A DNA stretch of 15,104 bases from NCBI GenBank assembly GCA_051748565.1, contig JBNJHN010000051.1, positions 1 through 15,104 on the forward strand, read 5' to 3'. This stretch comes from SKPH01 sp051748565. Lineage in GTDB: Bacteria > Bacillota > Dethiobacteria > DTU022. Below, piece by piece: positions 14,168-15,104 of the stretch (position 1 is the stretch's first letter; every line of letters starts with the position of its first letter). The notes below the pieces were generated by a model that did not search any database, had not been told where the DNA came from, and saw only the letters and a program-made list of their open reading frames with translations. The position numbers and the translations under genes were made by a program.

Positions 14168-14287
14168 TTAAGGCTTATTTAATTCTGCCTTTAACTGCTC
14201 CACTTCTTTTCTTAAAGACCCGACCTGCACCAGTGCCGCCAGGGCAAAGACAAAAGCAATCGGAGCCAATAACCCAACAAACTGCAT
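14168..14287 (-). CDS. 39-residue membrane-anchored small protein
   Basis: A short gene with a strong ribosome site (AAAGGAG, 8-9 bases before ATG 14287). The first ~22 residues form one transmembrane helix (VGLLAPIAFVFALAALVQV). The remainder is a charged amphipathic helix of coiled-coil type (SLRKEVEQLKAELNKP) ending at TAA 14168-14170. It lies 31 bases after the PH-like gene and 41 bases before the polytopic membrane gene on the same strand, so it is probably co-transcribed with both. Single-helix plus coiled-coil microproteins often assemble with a larger membrane partner; that role is inferred here. Confidence 0.72.
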   Translation of the reverse strand: MQFVGLLAPIAFVFALAALVQVGSLRKEVEQLKAELNKP

Positions 14288-14318
14288 ATTTAATCACTCC
14301 TTTTTCCGTGGTCTATTG

Positions 14319-14792
14319 TCAATTAAGAAGCTTGATTATTTCCTTAGGGTTACGGGTAGAGAAAACAAATTCTTGATACCACCTGTTTCTTAATACTACA
14401 ACTACCCTGGGATTTCCTACCGTGTTATAGATTAAACGCCATTTGCCCTCTACTCTGCCAATCCTGATGCCCCAGCCGCCATAGCGGATTGCTTTAGTTT
14501 CATCCAGGTAGCACTTTTCAATTTCTTCTCTCGGGATACTTTTATTAATAATACCGTATCCAACGGTTACATCCTGGTAATCGATAGTAATCCTTAAGGT
14601 GCAAAAATTGATTCCTATAAAAGCAAAAAGAAGGATCATAAAAAATAAAAATTCATTAGGAGCAGGATTCGTTCCCAACGGTTCTACAAGAAGCTGATAG
14701 ATAAGAGCATAAAGCAAAAGCCCTACTATTAAAACAAATATAACTGCATTGATCCTTGAAAACAGCTTTTCTTCATAGAGATAATTAGACAC
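14319..14792 (-). CDS. Two-helix membrane protein with a PH-like C-terminal domain
   Basis: A 157-residue protein. A short polar N-terminus is followed by two membrane helices (~16-36 and ~47-65). The soluble C-terminal domain (about 67-157) is rich in beta strands and resembles bacterial PH-like domains: VGYGIINKSIPREEIEKCYL, then RYGGWGIRIGRVEGKWRLIY, then strands ending in a short helix (NPKEIIKLL). The 'YGGWGIR' turn is shared by several unnamed Firmicutes membrane proteins in my memory. The start is GTG 14792 with GGGAGGG about 6 bases upstream; an ATG two bases further upstream is out of frame. It is the first gene of the three-gene unit. Function unknown. Confidence 0.78.
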   Translation of the reverse strand: MSNYLYEEKLFSRINAVIFVLIVGLLLYALIYQLLVEPLGTNPAPNEFLFFMILLFAFIGINFCTLRITIDYQDVTVGYGIINKSIPREEIEKCYLDETKAIRYGGWGIRIGRVEGKWRLIYNTVGNPRVVVVLRNRWYQEFVFSTRNPKEIIKLLN

Positions 14793-14971
14793 ATAAAACC
14801 CTCCCTATGCATTCAGGTAAGTTGGGAAATATGTTTATTCTATAAAAGGTAGCACTGTTCTATAGATACTCGACTCTATAATATGTTCGCATTCAATCCG
14901 AACCGCTCGAAATGATGGCGTTAATGATTATAAATGCTTGAAATCTCTTGCATAAGATGATGACTTGGCTT

Positions 14972-15103
14972 TTATTTATCTGTATGGGTCTTTTTTATCC
15001 TGGCAGATAATTCCTTGAGCTCTTCCTGTGAAAGTTTATCCAAATTGTATAGATCAAATAAAAACTGTGAGACACTTTTTGTTCCTTTGATTTTAAGTAT
15101 TTC
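14972..15103 (-). CDS. C-terminal end of an unknown protein (partial)
   Basis: An open frame enters from the right edge and ends at TAA 14972-14974, giving 43 residues. It reads as a helical, charged tail (KGTKSVSQFLFDLYNLDKL, then SQEELKELSARIKK). The upstream part lies beyond the window, so start and family are unknown. The codon pattern and residue composition look genuinely coding. The 179 bases between it and the PH-like gene (14793-14971) hold no gene or clear terminator. Confidence 0.5.
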   Translation of the reverse strand, partial: EILKIKGTKSVSQFLFDLYNLDKLSQEELKELSARIKKTHTDK

Positions 15104-15104
15104 G

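Noticed and set aside
1..15104. CRISPR arrays, transposase genes, rRNA genes
   Set aside because: No regularly spaced direct repeats, no transposase-like reading frame and no rRNA-like sequence were seen on either strand.

Overview
The window reads as a chromosomal segment of an anaerobic, Gram-positive (Firmicutes/Clostridia-type) bacterium. The basis is strong AGGAGG-type ribosome sites, frequent TTG/GTG starts, a methylmalonyl-CoA operon resembling the mmc cluster of syntrophic propionate oxidisers such as Pelotomaculum, and small Firmicutes-type membrane families. The species cannot be named from this sequence.

Region 1 (5-7956, all minus strand) is one compact operon. Read in the direction of transcription it encodes a PAS/AAA+/Fis-type regulator, succinyl-CoA synthetase beta (sucC) and alpha (sucD), methylmalonyl-CoA mutase large subunit and its separate cobalamin-binding subunit, methylmalonyl-CoA epimerase, and a carboxyltransferase of the propionyl-CoA carboxylase beta / methylmalonyl-CoA decarboxylase alpha type. 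Together these interconvert succinate, succinyl-CoA, (R)- and (S)-methylmalonyl-CoA and propionyl-CoA, running either as propionate oxidation or as propionate formation. The carboxyltransferase ends 4 bases from the window edge, so biotin-carrier or other partner genes may lie beyond it. The regulator is unusual: its AAA+ domain keeps Walker A but has lost the GAFTGA loop, the Walker B aspartate, the arginine-finger positions and the sensor II arginine.

Region 2 (7957-8245) holds a candidate -24/-12 element facing the operon, a perfect 10-bp-arm palindrome with a GGGACGG loop (REP-like), and a tRNA-Leu(UAG) gene with a good sigma-A promoter and an encoded CCA end.

Region 3 (8246-15104) is visibly more AT-rich, with short genes on alternating strands. 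Intact genes include a COG3910-type ATPase, a DUF3788 protein, a SOUL heme-binding-family protein, a DUF3784 membrane protein, a DUF3796 membrane protein translationally coupled to an XRE regulator, and a three-gene minus-strand cassette of membrane proteins that includes a 39-residue protein. Interleaved are several broken genes: a methyltransferase with an internal deletion and a nonsense codon, and three genes split by apparent single-base deletions (two of them in poly-A runs). The contrast with the intact operon suggests an eroding accessory region next to a tRNA gene, although homopolymer errors in the assembly would look the same. I found no CRISPR array, transposase, integrase or rRNA, and nothing I can firmly call a new defence or biosynthetic system. 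The most original signal is the degenerate regulator.
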